Assembly (NCBI RefSeq): GCF_007741515.1
Contig: NZ_CP036263.1
Coordinates: 2,481,501-2,545,500 of the forward strand
Source: Adhaeretor mobilis
GTDB lineage: Bacteria > Planctomycetota > Planctomycetia > Pirellulales > Lacipirellulaceae
DNA: 64,000 bases
Direction: 5' to 3'
Of the stretch, positions 26,561 through 35,477 are shown piece by piece. The notes below the pieces were generated by a model. The model searched no databases, had not been told where the DNA came from, and saw only the letters and a list, made by a program, of their open reading frames with translations. The position numbers and the translations under genes were made by a program. How positions within the stretch are numbered: position 1 is the first letter of the stretch; every line of letters starts with the position of its first letter.

Positions 26561-28809
26561 GATGCGACCGCCGTTGGTTCAAGTTCTGGTGCGCCAGTTG
26601 ACTGGTCGCCGGTCGGCTGGATATTGGACACCAGCAGGGGGGAGTGTGACTCAGCTGCCGTGGACCCCTCGGCAAGAGAAAGCTCTAGAGGGAAGCGGCT
26701 CAATCGCAACGAATTGGCCACCACGAGCAAGCTGCTGACTGCCATCGCAAGTGCCGCCCAGATGGGATTTAGTCGACCGGTTGCGGCCAAAGCGATACCA
26801 AAGACGTTGTAGAGGAACGCCCAGAAGAGATTCTGAGTGACAATTCGAGAGGTCGTGCGAGCAAGCTCCACAGCCCAGGGAAAGCGACGTAAGTCGTTGG
26901 CCAATAGGCACACTCCTGCTGCGTCTCGGGAAACATCGGCCCCGCAGCCCAGTGCTACGCCGACATCCGCAGCGGCAAGCGCCGGTGCGTCGTTTAAGCC
27001 GTCGCCGATCATGGCTACTGGTCCCTCAGTTGAACGCGCTCGAATGGCAGCGAACTTCTCCTCAGGCAGCAGGCCTCCACTCGCTGGCAACGCGAGCGCC
27101 CTACCGATGGTGGTCGCACGGACCTCGGCATCTCCCGTCAGCAATTCTACAGGTAGCCCCAGTTGCCGGCAGGCCGCCAGTGCTTCAGCCGCCTCGGGTC
27201 TGACCTGCTCTTCAAAGCAGAAGGCTCCTTTGACTTCTCCCCCCCAGCCCAAGAAGACCAGTTGCGAATCCGAACGCTCGGCGGCTTGCTCATCCAGTGA
27301 CGCTGGCAGGTGGAGTTGAGACTCAGTCAGCAGGCGGCGACTTCCCAGCACGACATCGCCCAAATCAGGCAGGTTTGAAATTAGCCCCTTGCCCGGCAGT
27401 GTGGAAACGAGTGCCGCTTCGTGCGGAGCACCGCCGGCGATTCTGTGCTCCGCGAATTGGGCGATCGCCTGAGAAAGCTGATGCCTTGAGCCAGACGTTA
27501 CTGCTCCAGCTACCTCCAGGATTCGCTCGCGTTGCAGGGGATCGGCAACGATCAAGTGGGTGGCCTCGGGTTGGTTCTCGGTAAGTGTGCCTGTCTTGTC
27601 GAAATACACGTACCGTATACGGGCGAGTTTCTCCATTACGAGACCGCTGCGAAACAGCACGCCGTGCTCAGCCGCCCTGCCAAGCGCGGTCCAAACGGCC
27701 ATCGGCGTTGCTAACCCCAAAGCACAGGGGCACGCAATGAGTGCAACGGCTAGACCGGTGAGAATTCCTTGATCGAGTCCGTTGAGCGTCCCTTGCCACC
27801 AACCGGCAAGCAGAGCAATTACGAAAACCGCCGGGACAAACCAAGTGGCAATCCGATCGGCAAGTCGTTCGTGGCTGCCTTTGGTACTGCGGGCGGATCG
27901 TACTAGCTCGATCAATCGCGTGAGCGTCTCCTTGCCGTCTTCGGACGTAACTGCAATTCGCAGGTCTCCATCGATGTTCAGCGTGCCTCCGAAGACTTGG
28001 TCTCCGACGGTCTTTGCAGAGAATCGGCTTTCGCCGGAGATCATCTGCTCGTCCACTTCCGCTACGCCTGTCTGGATAATTCCATCGACGGGGATTCGCT
28101 CACCCGCCAGCACGCGGAGCACATCGCCTGAAGTGATTTGTTCGCGCGGTGTCTCCTGAAAACTTCCGTTGGCGTCGAGCCTTCGTACCGTCTCGGGCAG
28201 CAGGCTAGCCAGGCGGTCGAGTGACTCGTTGGTGCGGAGTTTCCCCTTCGCTTCCAGCCATCTGCCTATCGAGACGAAGACGAGCACCATCGATCCGACT
28301 TCAAAGTAGACATGTCCTTCGCCGCGAAGCACCGACACGATCGAGTAGCCATAAGCAGCGCTGACTCCTCCAAGGATCAGAAGATCGGTCGTGATCGAAC
28401 GACGTCGCAGCGATTGCCGAACGCCTTGAATAATCGGGCCACCGAGAAGCCACAGCACGGGCATCGCGAAAACCAAAGTTGCCCAGCGGAACACGCTGCG
28501 CAGCGAGGTAGCCAGCGGATCGGCAAACGACTCTTCCGGGTAAAGGTCGCCGCTCCATAGCGCCATGGTGAATACCATGGTATTCATCGTAAGGAAAACT
28601 GCTAAACCTAAGCGAAGGAGCCCTTGGGCTGCTTTTCCCTGTTCTCCCTGGGCCTGTTCGACAGTGGCCACACTTCGGCAGCCCGTGCAGCAATAGTCTT
28701 GCTGCTGTTCTGTGCTATGACTACCGAGTTGGAATCCGCTGGGCAGGGGTAGTCCGCAGAAGGCGCAAAAGGCGTGCCTATCTTTGGCGTTCACGACGTC
28801 GGCGTTCAC
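26557..28809 (-). CDS. ccoI: Copper-translocating P1B-type ATPase for cbb3 oxidase assembly
   Basis: A 750-residue P-type ATPase that supplies copper for cbb3 oxidase maturation (CcoI/FixI). It has a cysteine-rich N-terminus (CAFCGLP and YCCTGCRSV), the intramembrane CPC in LIACPCALGLATPM, TGE as SGES, the phosphorylation site DKTGTLT, and the hinge GDGLNDAPALAAADVGVALG. A regular HMA domain is not obvious. I place the start at GTG 28809, which overlaps the upstream stop (GTGA, 28806-28809); a start at 28911 would run 100 bp into the preceding gene. The stop overlaps the SafE-type gene. Confidence 0.92.
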   Translation of the reverse strand: MNADVVNAKDRHAFCAFCGLPLPSGFQLGSHSTEQQQDYCCTGCRSVATVEQAQGEQGKAAQGLLRLGLAVFLTMNTMVFTMALWSGDLYPEESFADPLATSLRSVFRWATLVFAMPVLWLLGGPIIQGVRQSLRRRSITTDLLILGGVSAAYGYSIVSVLRGEGHVYFEVGSMVLVFVSIGRWLEAKGKLRTNESLDRLASLLPETVRRLDANGSFQETPREQITSGDVLRVLAGERIPVDGIIQTGVAEVDEQMISGESRFSAKTVGDQVFGGTLNIDGDLRIAVTSEDGKETLTRLIELVRSARSTKGSHERLADRIATWFVPAVFVIALLAGWWQGTLNGLDQGILTGLAVALIACPCALGLATPMAVWTALGRAAEHGVLFRSGLVMEKLARIRYVYFDKTGTLTENQPEATHLIVADPLQRERILEVAGAVTSGSRHQLSQAIAQFAEHRIAGGAPHEAALVSTLPGKGLISNLPDLGDVVLGSRRLLTESQLHLPASLDEQAAERSDSQLVFLGWGGEVKGAFCFEEQVRPEAAEALAACRQLGLPVELLTGDAEVRATTIGRALALPASGGLLPEEKFAAIRARSTEGPVAMIGDGLNDAPALAAADVGVALGCGADVSRDAAGVCLLANDLRRFPWAVELARTTSRIVTQNLFWAFLYNVFGIALAATGRLNPIWAALAMAVSSLLVVANSLRLSRFPLELSLAEGSTAAESHSPLLVSNIQPTGDQSTGAPELEPTAVAS

Positions 28810-29012
28810 GGTGGCGACACTATCTCTACTTGCAACGCGGGAAACAGGTAAGCGATGGTGTAATAGATGGCAAACGCCCAGAACATCAGCCAGAGGAAGC
28901 GGACATACCAAGGTATGCGATTGCCCACGTAGCTGTGCCAGCGGCTCTCAACATCTGCCGTAGTGTTCTTAGGCGGAATGTCCTCAGCGGCGGTTTCGAG
29001 ATAGTCTGACAT
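28806..29012 (-). CDS. Small membrane protein resembling the CcoP N-terminal anchor
   Basis: A 68-residue protein with one membrane helix (FLWLMFWAFAIYYTIAYLFPAL) preceded by WHSYVGNRIPWYVR. The layout of a short hydrophilic N-terminus, a basic/aromatic loop and one helix resembles the FixP/CcoP N-terminal anchor domain. A full CcoP, an anchor plus two haem c domains, is not present in this operon, while a separate dihaem cytochrome is. This protein may therefore supply the anchor half; CcoQ- or CcoS-like roles remain possible. Confidence 0.6.
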   Translation of the reverse strand: MSDYLETAAEDIPPKNTTADVESRWHSYVGNRIPWYVRFLWLMFWAFAIYYTIAYLFPALQVEIVSPP

Positions 29013-29027
29013 GGTGGAACGCTGTCC

Positions 29028-29342
29028 TTACTTCATCACGGAATTACAATACTGAAGCTCATCGGTCGCGGAATCGAGATCAGCCTCGGTTTCGAGCATG
29101 GTCTCTTTGGGTCCCTCGATATCACTGAACATGCCCTGCGTAGCCGCCCAACCAAGCATGCAGAGGAAGCCAGCACTGGCCAGCAGATAGTTAGCCAACG
29201 GAGCTACCGCAAAGATGCCCTCTTGGGCTGCGTCATCATCAGCCATCACCAAACGAACAAATTCGATGAACTTGCTTCCGAATCCGAATGCACAGAAACC
29301 TAAGATAATAACTGAGAGGACAGCAATGATCTTGTTCTTCAT
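29028..29342 (-). CDS. Small membrane protein of the cbb3 oxidase operon
   Basis: A 104-residue protein from the ATG at 29342 (MKNKIIAVLSVIILGF); a TTG six bases upstream is also in frame. Two hydrophobic segments are visible: IIAVLSVIILGFCAFGFGSKF and VAPLANYLLASAGFLCMLGW. No family was recognised. It lies between ccoO (6 bp upstream) and the 68-residue gene (15 bp downstream), so it is probably an oxidase subunit or assembly factor. Confidence 0.6.
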   Translation of the reverse strand: MKNKIIAVLSVIILGFCAFGFGSKFIEFVRLVMADDDAAQEGIFAVAPLANYLLASAGFLCMLGWAATQGMFSDIEGPKETMLETEADLDSATDELQYCNSVMK

Positions 29343-29348
29343 GGCCAA

Positions 29349-30011
29349 TTACTCCAAGGGGTTCTGCATTTGTTCTTCGAGCGGTACGAAATCTTCGTAG
29401 AGAGGATACTGTTCCAACCAGGAACCAAGCCATTGGACGTAAGTGATGATGGCGATTCCGCGCTTGTTGGGCTTGCTGGGATTGTTATCGTCGAAGAACC
29501 ACGGGTATTTTGGCATCGGCGAACTGGGAGAGAGTGAAGCGGGATCGAAGAAATGCACCGCATGCCAATCGTTGCCGCGGCGGCCCCCTTCGCGGCTCAG
29601 GTCGGGCCCCACACGCCTCGTTCCCCACATGACCGGGCGATTAAGAATGTTTTGGTATTCCTTGGACGAGGAGACTTCCCCCCAGCGGGCGCTCTCGTTG
29701 GACACGGGACGAACAAACTGGCTATGGCAGTGCCAACAACCTTCTCCCACGTAAATGTCGTGTCCCAGTTGCAGGGCTTCCGCTAGGCTCTCTTTGGTGG
29801 GCTCGCCGTAGTGTTCTTGAAACTCCTCCGGATAGCGAAGGCTTAAGTCTTCAAACTGGTATATCAAATTCTGGTTCTCAACCAATTCTTCGACCGACTG
29901 CTCCGGCATGTCCCGGTAGAGCAAGATGGGTACCAGCGCATTGGAAAGGAAGGCGAAGAGGAAGAATCCTAGCCCACCGATCAGCAAGATTCCCGATTTA
30001 CTTTCAAACAT
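29349..30011 (-). CDS. ccoO: cbb3-type cytochrome c oxidase subunit II
   Basis: A 220-residue membrane-anchored monohaem cytochrome c of the cbb3 oxidase. An N-terminal helix (GILLIGGLGFFLFAFLSNALVP) is followed by the haem c site CWHCH in YVGEGCWHCHSQFVRPV. The subsequent RWGEVSS and GTRRVGPDLSREGGRRGNDWH blocks are CcoO hallmarks; a later Met in SPMPKYPW is the expected axial ligand. It passes electrons to CcoN. It follows ccoN after 43 bp. Confidence 0.95.
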   Translation of the reverse strand: MFESKSGILLIGGLGFFLFAFLSNALVPILLYRDMPEQSVEELVENQNLIYQFEDLSLRYPEEFQEHYGEPTKESLAEALQLGHDIYVGEGCWHCHSQFVRPVSNESARWGEVSSSKEYQNILNRPVMWGTRRVGPDLSREGGRRGNDWHAVHFFDPASLSPSSPMPKYPWFFDDNNPSKPNKRGIAIITYVQWLGSWLEQYPLYEDFVPLEEQMQNPLE

Positions 30012-30054
30012 TAGTTTCTTTCAAACTCTGGTTTATAGCATCCATAAGTCATTG

Positions 30055-31461
30055 CTAGGCGACTGCTTTGGCTCGCTTGGAGAGGCGCCAGGTCATCCAA
30101 AGATTGAACATGAAAGCAAGTTGCCCGCCAATAATGGCGAGTCCGGCAAACAGGCGTGTCACCCAAAACGGCTGCGACCCCTGGACCGAGACATCCCAAG
30201 GCTGTAGCGAGGCCCAGTAGTAGCCTTGGAAGACACCCGCGAGAGTCAGATCGATGAACATGACGAGGAGTCCACCAAGTGATAGCCAGTAATGCCATTC
30301 GCACAACGAGCGGCTATACCACGATTGCTTCAGCAGTCGTGGAAACAGATAGGTCATGATTCCGAAGAGCCACATGCTGAACACACCAAACATGACCAAG
30401 TGAGCGTGGCCGACAACCCAGTCCGTAAAGTGAATCAGCTTTTGGAACGTATGCGTAACTTGCATCGCACACTGCGCGCAAGTGACGAAATACAGAACCA
30501 TGCCCGTGTAGAACCAGCGAATGGGTAAGTTGGTGACAACCGCTCGGCCCGATCCCCAGATCGTTCCGAAAAAATTGATGATGACAGTCGTCACCACAAA
30601 TTCGACCGCAATTGTCGAGACAATCGCTCCGTATTCTAAGAAGTCGGGAATGGGAGTCAGCAGAAAGTGATGTATTCCATTGAGCGGGTAAAAGAATGCC
30701 AAGCCCCAGAAACCAACCAGCGAGAGCCCGTGGCTCCAGACCGGCTTTTGCAACAAGATCGGTACGAAGTAGTACATCAACCCCCAGCCCAAGGGAGTCA
30801 CGAACAGCCCCACCAAATCATGAATGAACAGGCCGCCGACGGCCCCTGCACTTGTGCCGGGTACGAAGTACTCCGGCACAAAGTTGCCCATCGCGTAGGT
30901 CAGGAAGGTCCAGACAAAGGCGGCCACGAAGTACCATAACGTTACATAAAGAGGGCCCTCAGTTCGTACGATGGGTGCCATGAAGTTAACGGCCACCAAA
31001 GCGAGACCCACGAGCGCCAACGGATCGATCCAGGTGGGCGTCTCGCCCCACTCAACGCCTTGAGCGTGGCCCATCATGATTCCGATGGCTGTTGCACAAA
31101 CGACAACCTGCCACGCCACAAAAATGAAGTAGGAAAGCCCGCGATGCAAAACAGGCTTGAGCGTTAGGCGAGGAATAGCCCAATGCAATGCCCCTAGGAA
31201 ACTGTTGGCAAGGAACCCATAGGCGATCGCATTGGTATGAATCATCCGCCATCTGCCCGGCGAGAGGTACTCAATACCTTGCAGCGGGTTCCATTGAACC
31301 AACTGCAGAGCCATCAACAATCCACCCGTAAGCGAAATGAAGAGGTACGTTAAGGCCGCCACAAAATACCAGCAAACCAATCGCTCGATAACGAGGTCGC
31401 GGGGGATCGCCGCTGAGGAATTGCTTTGGGTCGCGTCATGTGTCTCTGCTACTTCACTCAT
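30055..31461 (-). CDS. ccoN: cbb3-type cytochrome c oxidase catalytic subunit I
   Basis: A 468-residue haem-copper oxidase subunit with about 12 hydrophobic helices. It binds haem b, haem b3 and CuB and reduces O2 to water while pumping protons. Visible ligands include the low-spin haem His in IHTNAIAYGFL, the CuB His pair in NGIHHFLLTPIPD, and the haem His residues in VVGHAHLVMFG. It belongs to class C oxidases, which usually have high oxygen affinity. Its start overlaps the end of the upstream membrane-protein gene (ATGA, 31458-31461). It is the core gene of the operon. Confidence 0.95.
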   Translation of the reverse strand: MSEVAETHDATQSNSSAAIPRDLVIERLVCWYFVAALTYLFISLTGGLLMALQLVQWNPLQGIEYLSPGRWRMIHTNAIAYGFLANSFLGALHWAIPRLTLKPVLHRGLSYFIFVAWQVVVCATAIGIMMGHAQGVEWGETPTWIDPLALVGLALVAVNFMAPIVRTEGPLYVTLWYFVAAFVWTFLTYAMGNFVPEYFVPGTSAGAVGGLFIHDLVGLFVTPLGWGLMYYFVPILLQKPVWSHGLSLVGFWGLAFFYPLNGIHHFLLTPIPDFLEYGAIVSTIAVEFVVTTVIINFFGTIWGSGRAVVTNLPIRWFYTGMVLYFVTCAQCAMQVTHTFQKLIHFTDWVVGHAHLVMFGVFSMWLFGIMTYLFPRLLKQSWYSRSLCEWHYWLSLGGLLVMFIDLTLAGVFQGYYWASLQPWDVSVQGSQPFWVTRLFAGLAIIGGQLAFMFNLWMTWRLSKRAKAVA

Positions 31462-32090
31462 TTTTGCTCCGACACACGTTCATATGGTATAAAATCTCCG
31501 AGTGGGTAGACCAAGGCGAGTGTCCAGCCAAAGATCAGGTGCGTGGCAGCCGCGACCCACCACGGCACGCGATTAACAATGAGGTTTTCCTCACTCATTT
31601 CGATCACCGCGGGTTGCAACCAGGAGAGGATGCCGTAGAAGTTAATGACCCAGATAATCAAGGAGACCACTGTGGCGACAGCTAGTTTCTTTGATAACGA
31701 ACTGCCAGCGGCCCAACGTGTCAGCGCCAGATAGACTGGTATGCCCAGGACCATGCCAGTGCCGATATACAGGCAGCAGCCGATTGCCAACATGAGGCCG
31801 TTTTGCGCTTCTGGAAGTGCAAACACTTGGTCGCCCAGCGGAAAGGTCAGGTAGGTGCGGATCAACTCCAACGGGTGTTTGCCAGTGAGTACGGAGCCAA
31901 CCACGTTGAATAACAGGCTGGCCATTGCGCCGATGCTACCAAGCATAAAGCCCGTCGTGGCGTAGTAGGCGGTGTAGTAGCCGGTTGGACGAAACGGTTT
32001 GTGCTCCGTCTCGGCAGCGATTTGCGCTTCGAGTTCGGTGACCCGCGCTTTGAGCTCGGCCAGGTCAGATTTTTTTGATTCAGTATCCAT
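31458..32090 (-). CDS. Four-helix membrane protein of the cbb3 operon
   Basis: A 210-residue protein from the ATG at 32090 (MDTESKK); a TTG at 32102 is in frame. A short coiled-coil-like N-terminus (DLAELKARVTELEAQIAAE) precedes about four membrane helices (for example FMLGSIGAMASLLFNVVGSV, YIGTGMVLGIPVYLALTRW, TVVSLIIWVINFYGILSWL, WVAAATHLIFGWTLALVYP). No characterised family is recognised. It lies between the dihaem cytochrome c and ccoN with translational coupling to ccoN, so it may be an accessory subunit. Confidence 0.65.
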   Translation of the reverse strand: MDTESKKSDLAELKARVTELEAQIAAETEHKPFRPTGYYTAYYATTGFMLGSIGAMASLLFNVVGSVLTGKHPLELIRTYLTFPLGDQVFALPEAQNGLMLAIGCCLYIGTGMVLGIPVYLALTRWAAGSSLSKKLAVATVVSLIIWVINFYGILSWLQPAVIEMSEENLIVNRVPWWVAAATHLIFGWTLALVYPLGDFIPYERVSEQK

Positions 32091-32102
32091 AGTGTTTGGC
32101 AA

Positions 32103-33302
32103 TCAGGCAGCTTTCTTCTGAACGTCTTCAGATGGCTCACTTTCGCCTTCTCTTGCGTCCTCTTCGACATCGGCTTCCGCGTCGTCCTCAGAGGCTTGCT
32201 CCACGCTTGGTAATTCCGTCGGAAGGTCCGCCTCGCTGAGGGGTGGTTTCCCCTGGCGACGGCGATTGCCGGTTTCTTTGACGAAATGCACAAGGTGCCA
32301 GATCGCATCCGGATCGTCCTCGAACATTGATGCGAATGCTGGCATCGGCGTGCCGTTGATCCCTGAAGTGATGCGTCGATAAATATCAACGAAGCGATCT
32401 CCTCCTCGGAACATACCCGAGGAGAGGTCCGCGGCAGCCGCGTTATGACCCCATACGTCCGTACCAACATCGACACCCCCCGCCAAACCTCCGCGGCCAT
32501 ATTTTCCGTGGCACTTGTTGCAGGCTTTCGTTAGGAAAATCTCGTGCCCTGCGGCAATCGTTTCGGGAGTCATCGGGGGCATCGGTGAGGCTGGCATCAC
32601 GATTTGTCCAGAAGCTTCCGACCAGGGCTCCAGTATCCCCGCAACAACATCCGCTAAATACTCTTCATCGGGAAGCTCTTCTTCGTCGTAAGCGATGGCC
32701 GCCAATTCACTCTCGAGTTGCCCTCGATAGGTTAGTGCCAATACATAATCAACAACTGCTTCCAACTGCTCTGGGGAGAAACGGTCAAACGAAGGCATCG
32801 AGGTGCCCGTAACTCCCCGTTGAATCGTCTTCATTAAATCAGATCGACGTGGCTTAGAGCCATAAGGTGTTGAAGTAAACTTAAACACCCCCATGGTGTA
32901 ATTGCGCGGTTTTGGATTCAGATGCTCTGCCACAGGCCCATTGCCGTCTCCATTAACGCCGTGGCACTGCGTGCAGTAGTTGGAATAGACGGCATAGCCG
33001 AGCTTCAGCTTGTCGCTCGTCTTCTCCGTGCCGAGCAGAATGAGTTTCTCTGGAGTACCGGTAACCTGTCGCATCTTCACTGCAATCTGTGATTGCAATT
33101 CTTCAAGAACTTCTCGTTCTTCTGCGTCCTCGACCTCAGCCGTAAGTTCTTCGACTGCAGGCCCAGGCGCGAAGGACGGTGGCGTGGCCCGACGACAACC
33201 ACACGGCAATGCGATCAACGCAAGAATCAGTAGCGGTCTGAGAGTTAAAAAAGACAATGGATATGGCTCCTCCGGCCATGTCGGGTTCCTCACGGAATTC
33301 AT
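32103..33302 (-). CDS. Dihaem cytochrome c of the cbb3 operon
   Basis: A 399-residue exported cytochrome c. The N-terminal hydrophobic stretch LLILALIALPCGC suggests a signal peptide, possibly a lipoprotein, although the lipobox is not canonical. Two haem c sites are visible: CTQCHGVNGDGNGP (first domain) and CNKCHGKYGRGG (second), each followed by a Met-containing ligand loop (GTSMPSFDRF; GTPMPAFASM). An acidic tail closes the protein. It is first in the cbb3 operon and probably takes the electron-transfer role of the dihaem CcoP subunit, whose anchor helix it lacks. Confidence 0.85.
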   Translation of the reverse strand: MNSVRNPTWPEEPYPLSFLTLRPLLILALIALPCGCRRATPPSFAPGPAVEELTAEVEDAEEREVLEELQSQIAVKMRQVTGTPEKLILLGTEKTSDKLKLGYAVYSNYCTQCHGVNGDGNGPVAEHLNPKPRNYTMGVFKFTSTPYGSKPRRSDLMKTIQRGVTGTSMPSFDRFSPEQLEAVVDYVLALTYRGQLESELAAIAYDEEELPDEEYLADVVAGILEPWSEASGQIVMPASPMPPMTPETIAAGHEIFLTKACNKCHGKYGRGGLAGGVDVGTDVWGHNAAAADLSSGMFRGGDRFVDIYRRITSGINGTPMPAFASMFEDDPDAIWHLVHFVKETGNRRRQGKPPLSEADLPTELPSVEQASEDDAEADVEEDAREGESEPSEDVQKKAA

Positions 33303-33435
33303 GGACGGGACAACTGCCAGGGTCTACAATGAATGAGCGGGGCAGCTTTCGCGATTCGTTTGTTGATGGATTTTGAGTTTATCGGAAGCAAACTGCATGT
33401 CAAGCTACTGTTTCTAAGGCGAGTCGAGGTGCACC

Positions 33436-33879
33436 CTGTTTTCACAAACTGCCGAATATGCGTTGCGAGCGGTAGCCCATCTGGCCAGTCGCCCCGACGG
33501 GATGAGTACGATTCCAGAAATGTCTCGTGCAATCCAGGTGAACGCCCCGTACCTGCGCAAGGTACTGGACAAGCTCCGCGAGCAGGGAATCGTAGGTACT
33601 CAACGAGGCACCGGCGGAGGAACTCATCTATCAGTTTCTCCGGATGATCTGACAATCCTCGATGTGCTTAATGCAGTTGATTCACTACAGCGAATTACGA
33701 GTTGTCCGCTAGGTTTGCCCGGGCACACCAAACTCTGCCCGCTTCATTCTGAAGTTGACGAAGCGATCGCAACGGTTGAAAAGGCTCTCGGCTCACGTAC
33801 GATCGGCGAATTGCTTTCCGCACGCCGCAACCCGGGAGGCTGTGAATTTCCTAAGGCGGCAGATCTCTACCAGCTTTAA
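33436..33879 (+). CDS. Rrf2-family transcriptional regulator
   Basis: An HTH regulator of the Rrf2 superfamily (IscR/NsrR type), divergent from the cbb3 operon by 133 bp and upstream of the nap genes. The winged-helix N-terminus reads FSQTAEYALRAVAHLASRP, with RAIQVNAPYLRKVLDKLREQGIV and RGTGGGTHL as recognition helix and wing. Cysteines in ITSCPLGLPGHTKLCPLH and GGCEF could ligate an Fe-S cluster, which would make it a sensor of NO, oxygen or iron status. The frame opens at 33418 and has no ATG, GTG or TTG before the HTH. CTG at 33436, preceded by GAGG, gives the expected family N-terminus; a TTG at 33463 would cut off the first helix. Confidence 0.75.
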   Translation: MFSQTAEYALRAVAHLASRPDGMSTIPEMSRAIQVNAPYLRKVLDKLREQGIVGTQRGTGGGTHLSVSPDDLTILDVLNAVDSLQRITSCPLGLPGHTKLCPLHSEVDEAIATVEKALGSRTIGELLSARRNPGGCEFPKAADLYQL

Positions 33880-34391
33880 CTTTTTCTGGGACGAATGAGA
33901 CTACTGTCGGGCTTATCGGAGTAGACCGCTTGTTCACCGGTCGTTCTTCAATTGCCTGCTCGAACCGAGGTCTGCATGACCCAGTTTTCGAGGTCCAGGG
34001 CCTGCAGAATTAGATTCTGGGATACGCTGCTAGACCCCTCTTGCGAAGTAGTCGAACGAGTTGTTACAGTACATGAAGGTGCGGTTTGCGATATGAAACC
34101 GATTGCCTGAAGACTTAGCAAAGTATTCGACAAGCAAAGTCGCACTCGCTCGCTCTTAGGAGTAGTATCTGGGCTCAGGTCTATTCTCTCGGGCGGGGCT
34201 TCTATGGCCTAGCGTGAATCCCAAGGGTGCCACGCCCATTGGCGATCGACGAATTGGTAGTGACATATACGAATAGAAGATCAGGAGTAAGGTGGGAGTT
34301 GATTTTGGGGTTGTTCGCGAGCCCATTCTTTTTGGTGGCCTTTGTGCGGCAGTTTCCAGGTACTTATCATTTATTTTGAAGGACTGGTCTG
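33880..34391. other. Intergenic region without recognised gene
   Basis: About 510 bp between the Rrf2 regulator and the cupin gene. All frames are short or lack any recognisable family. A small palindrome (CAGAAT/ATTCTG near 34005) is the only structure noticed. It presumably carries the promoter of the cupin gene. Confidence 0.5.
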
Positions 34392-34721
34392 ATGGCAACG
34401 ATCCATGCAAAACCTAATGAAGCCGTCGATGTTAAGCCCTATGGGGCGGAACTGGCGACAGCCAAAACTACCACCCTGTTTAAGACCGACCAGGTCGAAC
34501 TCATTCGGCTCGTTATGAACGCTGGGAAGATTATTCCCGAGCACGAGGCACCGGGTGAAATTATCGTGCAATGCCTGGAAGGCCACATTGAATTTACCTC
34601 GGCGGGAAAAGCCGTAGAGCTCACTGCTGGGAAATTGTTGTACCTGAACTCAGAAGCGCCCCATGCAGTTCGCTGCATTGAAGACGCATCGTTCTTGGTA
34701 ACCATTTTATTGAATCGCTGA
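34392..34721 (+). CDS. Small cupin-domain protein
   Basis: A 109-residue single-domain cupin. Motif 1 reads AGKIIPEHEAPGEIIVQCLEGHIEF, and motif 2 AGKLLYLNSEAPHAVRCIED, with His/Glu positions able to bind a metal. No catalytic role can be assigned; such small cupins act as metal-dependent enzymes or sensors. GAAGGACT lies just upstream of the ATG. It is 63 bp ahead of the nitrate reductase operon, in the same direction, so it may be co-transcribed. Confidence 0.8.
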   Translation: MATIHAKPNEAVDVKPYGAELATAKTTTLFKTDQVELIRLVMNAGKIIPEHEAPGEIIVQCLEGHIEFTSAGKAVELTAGKLLYLNSEAPHAVRCIEDASFLVTILLNR

Positions 34722-34784
34722 TTGACGTTCGCCTGATGTGGGTTAGGATCAGCGCTTGGTCTCGCGTCACGGAATGGGATACCG

Positions 34785-35477
34785 ATGAAGCCCAGGATCG
34801 CAAACTTCCAGACTGTGCTAGTAGCCGCAAGCTTGTTGGTCGCCGCCGGTCTTGTAGCCTGGGCCGTCCGCCATGCACTGGCGAGCGATAGCCCACAAGA
34901 CGGGGGAGTTCCTCAGCGAGATTCCCATCAAGCGACTAGTTCTGGCAAGGCGCAGCCGCAGGCTACTCCCCACAAGTTTCCAGTAACCATCCGCAAGCCC
35001 TCGGGGCCGCCGCGATTAGATTTGGGAGCCGTTGACTCGCAAGGCAAACCTGTCACAGTTGCCTGCTCGACATGCCATACAACGCGGCCGAGTAATCTGG
35101 CCATTCGTTCGCCGACTGATTTGAAGGAATTCCATCAATCGATGGAATTCGCGCATGGCAATGTCAGCTGTCTTTCATGCCACAATCCTGAGGACTACGA
35201 CTCGCTACGCTTGGCCGATGGCAGACGGGTTGAATTCACAGAAGTAATGACCCTCTGTGCGCAATGTCATGGAACACAAACTCGCGACTACCGCCATGGC
35301 GCTCACGGTGGAATGAACGGCCACTGGGATCTGTCGCGTGGTCCACGAGTGCGTAACAACTGCGTTGATTGCCACGACCCCCATGCACCAAGCTTCCCGT
35401 CCATGAATCCGACTTTCAAGCCGCGAGACCGCTTCCTGGAAAAAGCTGACCACGTGGAGACAGAGCACCATGAGTAA
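34785..35477 (+). CDS. Membrane-anchored tetrahaem cytochrome c of the nap operon
   Basis: A 230-residue cytochrome with an N-terminal membrane anchor or signal (VLVAASLLVAAGLVAWAV) and four haem c sites: CSTCH (94-98), CLSCH (129-133), CAQCH (158-162) and CVDCH (193-197). Several extra histidines could be axial ligands. The order differs from the NapC/NrfH family, so I do not assign it to NapC. As first gene of the nap operon it probably accepts electrons from the NrfD/ferredoxin module or passes them on to NapAB. The stop lies 8 bp inside the next gene. Confidence 0.82.
   Translation: MKPRIANFQTVLVAASLLVAAGLVAWAVRHALASDSPQDGGVPQRDSHQATSSGKAQPQATPHKFPVTIRKPSGPPRLDLGAVDSQGKPVTVACSTCHTTRPSNLAIRSPTDLKEFHQSMEFAHGNVSCLSCHNPEDYDSLRLADGRRVEFTEVMTLCAQCHGTQTRDYRHGAHGGMNGHWDLSRGPRVRNNCVDCHDPHAPSFPSMNPTFKPRDRFLEKADHVETEHHE

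Noticed and set aside
33299..33655. Frames on both strands around the Rrf2 start
   Set aside because: No homology and they conflict with the regulator frame, which has clear HTH and wing motifs.
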